DNA of 6,278 nt, from contig JAISZV010000053.1 in NCBI GenBank assembly GCA_031284475.1, positions 1-6,278 on the forward strand. Direction: 5' to 3'. The translations under genes were made by a program, and so were the position numbers. Under the pieces are notes generated by a model. It had not been told where the DNA came from, did no database searches, and saw only the letters and a list, made by a program, of their open reading frames with translations. The stretch is from Proteiniphilum sp. (GTDB lineage: Bacteria; Bacteroidota; Bacteroidia; Bacteroidales; Dysgonomonadaceae). Each line of letters opens with the position of its first letter. Positions within the stretch are counted from its first letter, which is position 1. Shown here piece by piece: positions 5,992 to 6,278 of this stretch.

Positions 5992-6278
5992 ATGATAGAA
6001 GTAAAAAATCTGAGTAAGAAATTTGACAGCGAGATTGTCCTCGACAATATCAATACCGTTTTTGAACAAGGAGTGGTGAATATGATCATCGGCAAAAGCG
6101 GCTCGGGAAAGACTGTCTTGCTGAAATGCCTTGTAGGGCTGGTTACCCCCACTTCGGGAGAGATCCGGTACAACGGCAGGAATTTTATCGGGCTTAAGTC
6201 GAGGGAAGTACGCCGGCTGCGCCGCGATATAGGGATGCTTTTTCAGGGGGCGGCGCTCTTCGACTCAAGAACGGTACT
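5992..6278 (+). CDS. mlaF: MlaF-type ABC transporter ATP-binding protein (5' part, cut by the window edge)
   Basis: The first 95 codons of the ATPase partner of MlaE are present; the rest lies beyond the window. The Walker A motif is GKSGSGKT (34-41). The Q-loop lies in MLFQGAALFDSRTV (82-95) with Gln85; the FQGAALFDS wording is typical of MlaF-like ATPases rather than other ABC proteins. The protein hydrolyses ATP at the cytoplasmic face to drive lipid movement through MlaE. The ATG at 5992 is preceded by GAGGAG with good spacing, one of only two strong Shine-Dalgarno sequences in the window, which suggests efficient independent initiation in the operon. The Walker B and signature motifs cannot be checked here. 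An MCE-domain (MlaD-like) gene is expected next. Confidence 0.95.
   Translation, partial: MIEVKNLSKKFDSEIVLDNINTVFEQGVVNMIIGKSGSGKTVLLKCLVGLVTPTSGEIRYNGRNFIGLKSREVRRLRRDIGMLFQGAALFDSRTV

Overview
The window looks like chromosomal DNA from a Bacteroidales/Bacteroidota bacterium. Three intergenic regions carry the Bacteroidota-type -7 promoter element TAnnTTTG, most genes lack a Shine-Dalgarno sequence, and the gene families (DUF6051-like hydrolase, DUF6922-like small protein, membrane-anchored LytTR regulator, long YihY/BrkB protein) are typical of that phylum. The RNase P RNA is of the ordinary bacterial type.

Layout. The left 280 bases hold no intact gene. They contain a minus-strand promoter-like element at the edge, a 43-codon open frame without a start that may be a gene remnant, and two tandem copies of a 22-bp repeat. 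Two minus-strand genes follow: a 108-aa DUF6922-like protein (283-609) and a 371-aa alpha/beta-hydrolase-like protein (698-1813). A divergent intergenic region with a hairpin, degenerate direct repeats and a clear promoter leads to a plus-strand gene for a four-helix membrane protein with a C-terminal LytTR DNA-binding domain (2081-2938). The RNase P RNA gene rnpB follows (about 3104-3460) with its own promoter. After a short imperfect 29-bp repeat comes a YihY/BrkB-family membrane protein (3584-5155). The window ends with the first two genes of an Mla/MCE-type lipid transporter: the MlaE permease (5230-5979) and the start of the MlaF ATPase (5992 to the edge).

How the parts relate. mlaE and mlaF form a tight operon with a probable promoter just upstream; an MCE substrate-binding protein would be expected beyond the right edge. 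yihY shows no obvious promoter of its own and may be read from rnpB. The LytTR gene has its own promoter and no linked histidine kinase. The DUF6922-like gene has no AbiEii-type toxin partner next to it.

Most of the window is conserved housekeeping sequence, and I found no convincing new multi-gene system. The points most worth a second look are the long, partly duplicated insertion in the YihY-family protein, the apparent gene remnant and 22-bp repeats beside the lone DUF6922-like gene, the 29-bp repeats between rnpB and yihY, and the repeats upstream of the LytTR promoter. All family assignments are from memory of family features, not from database searches.
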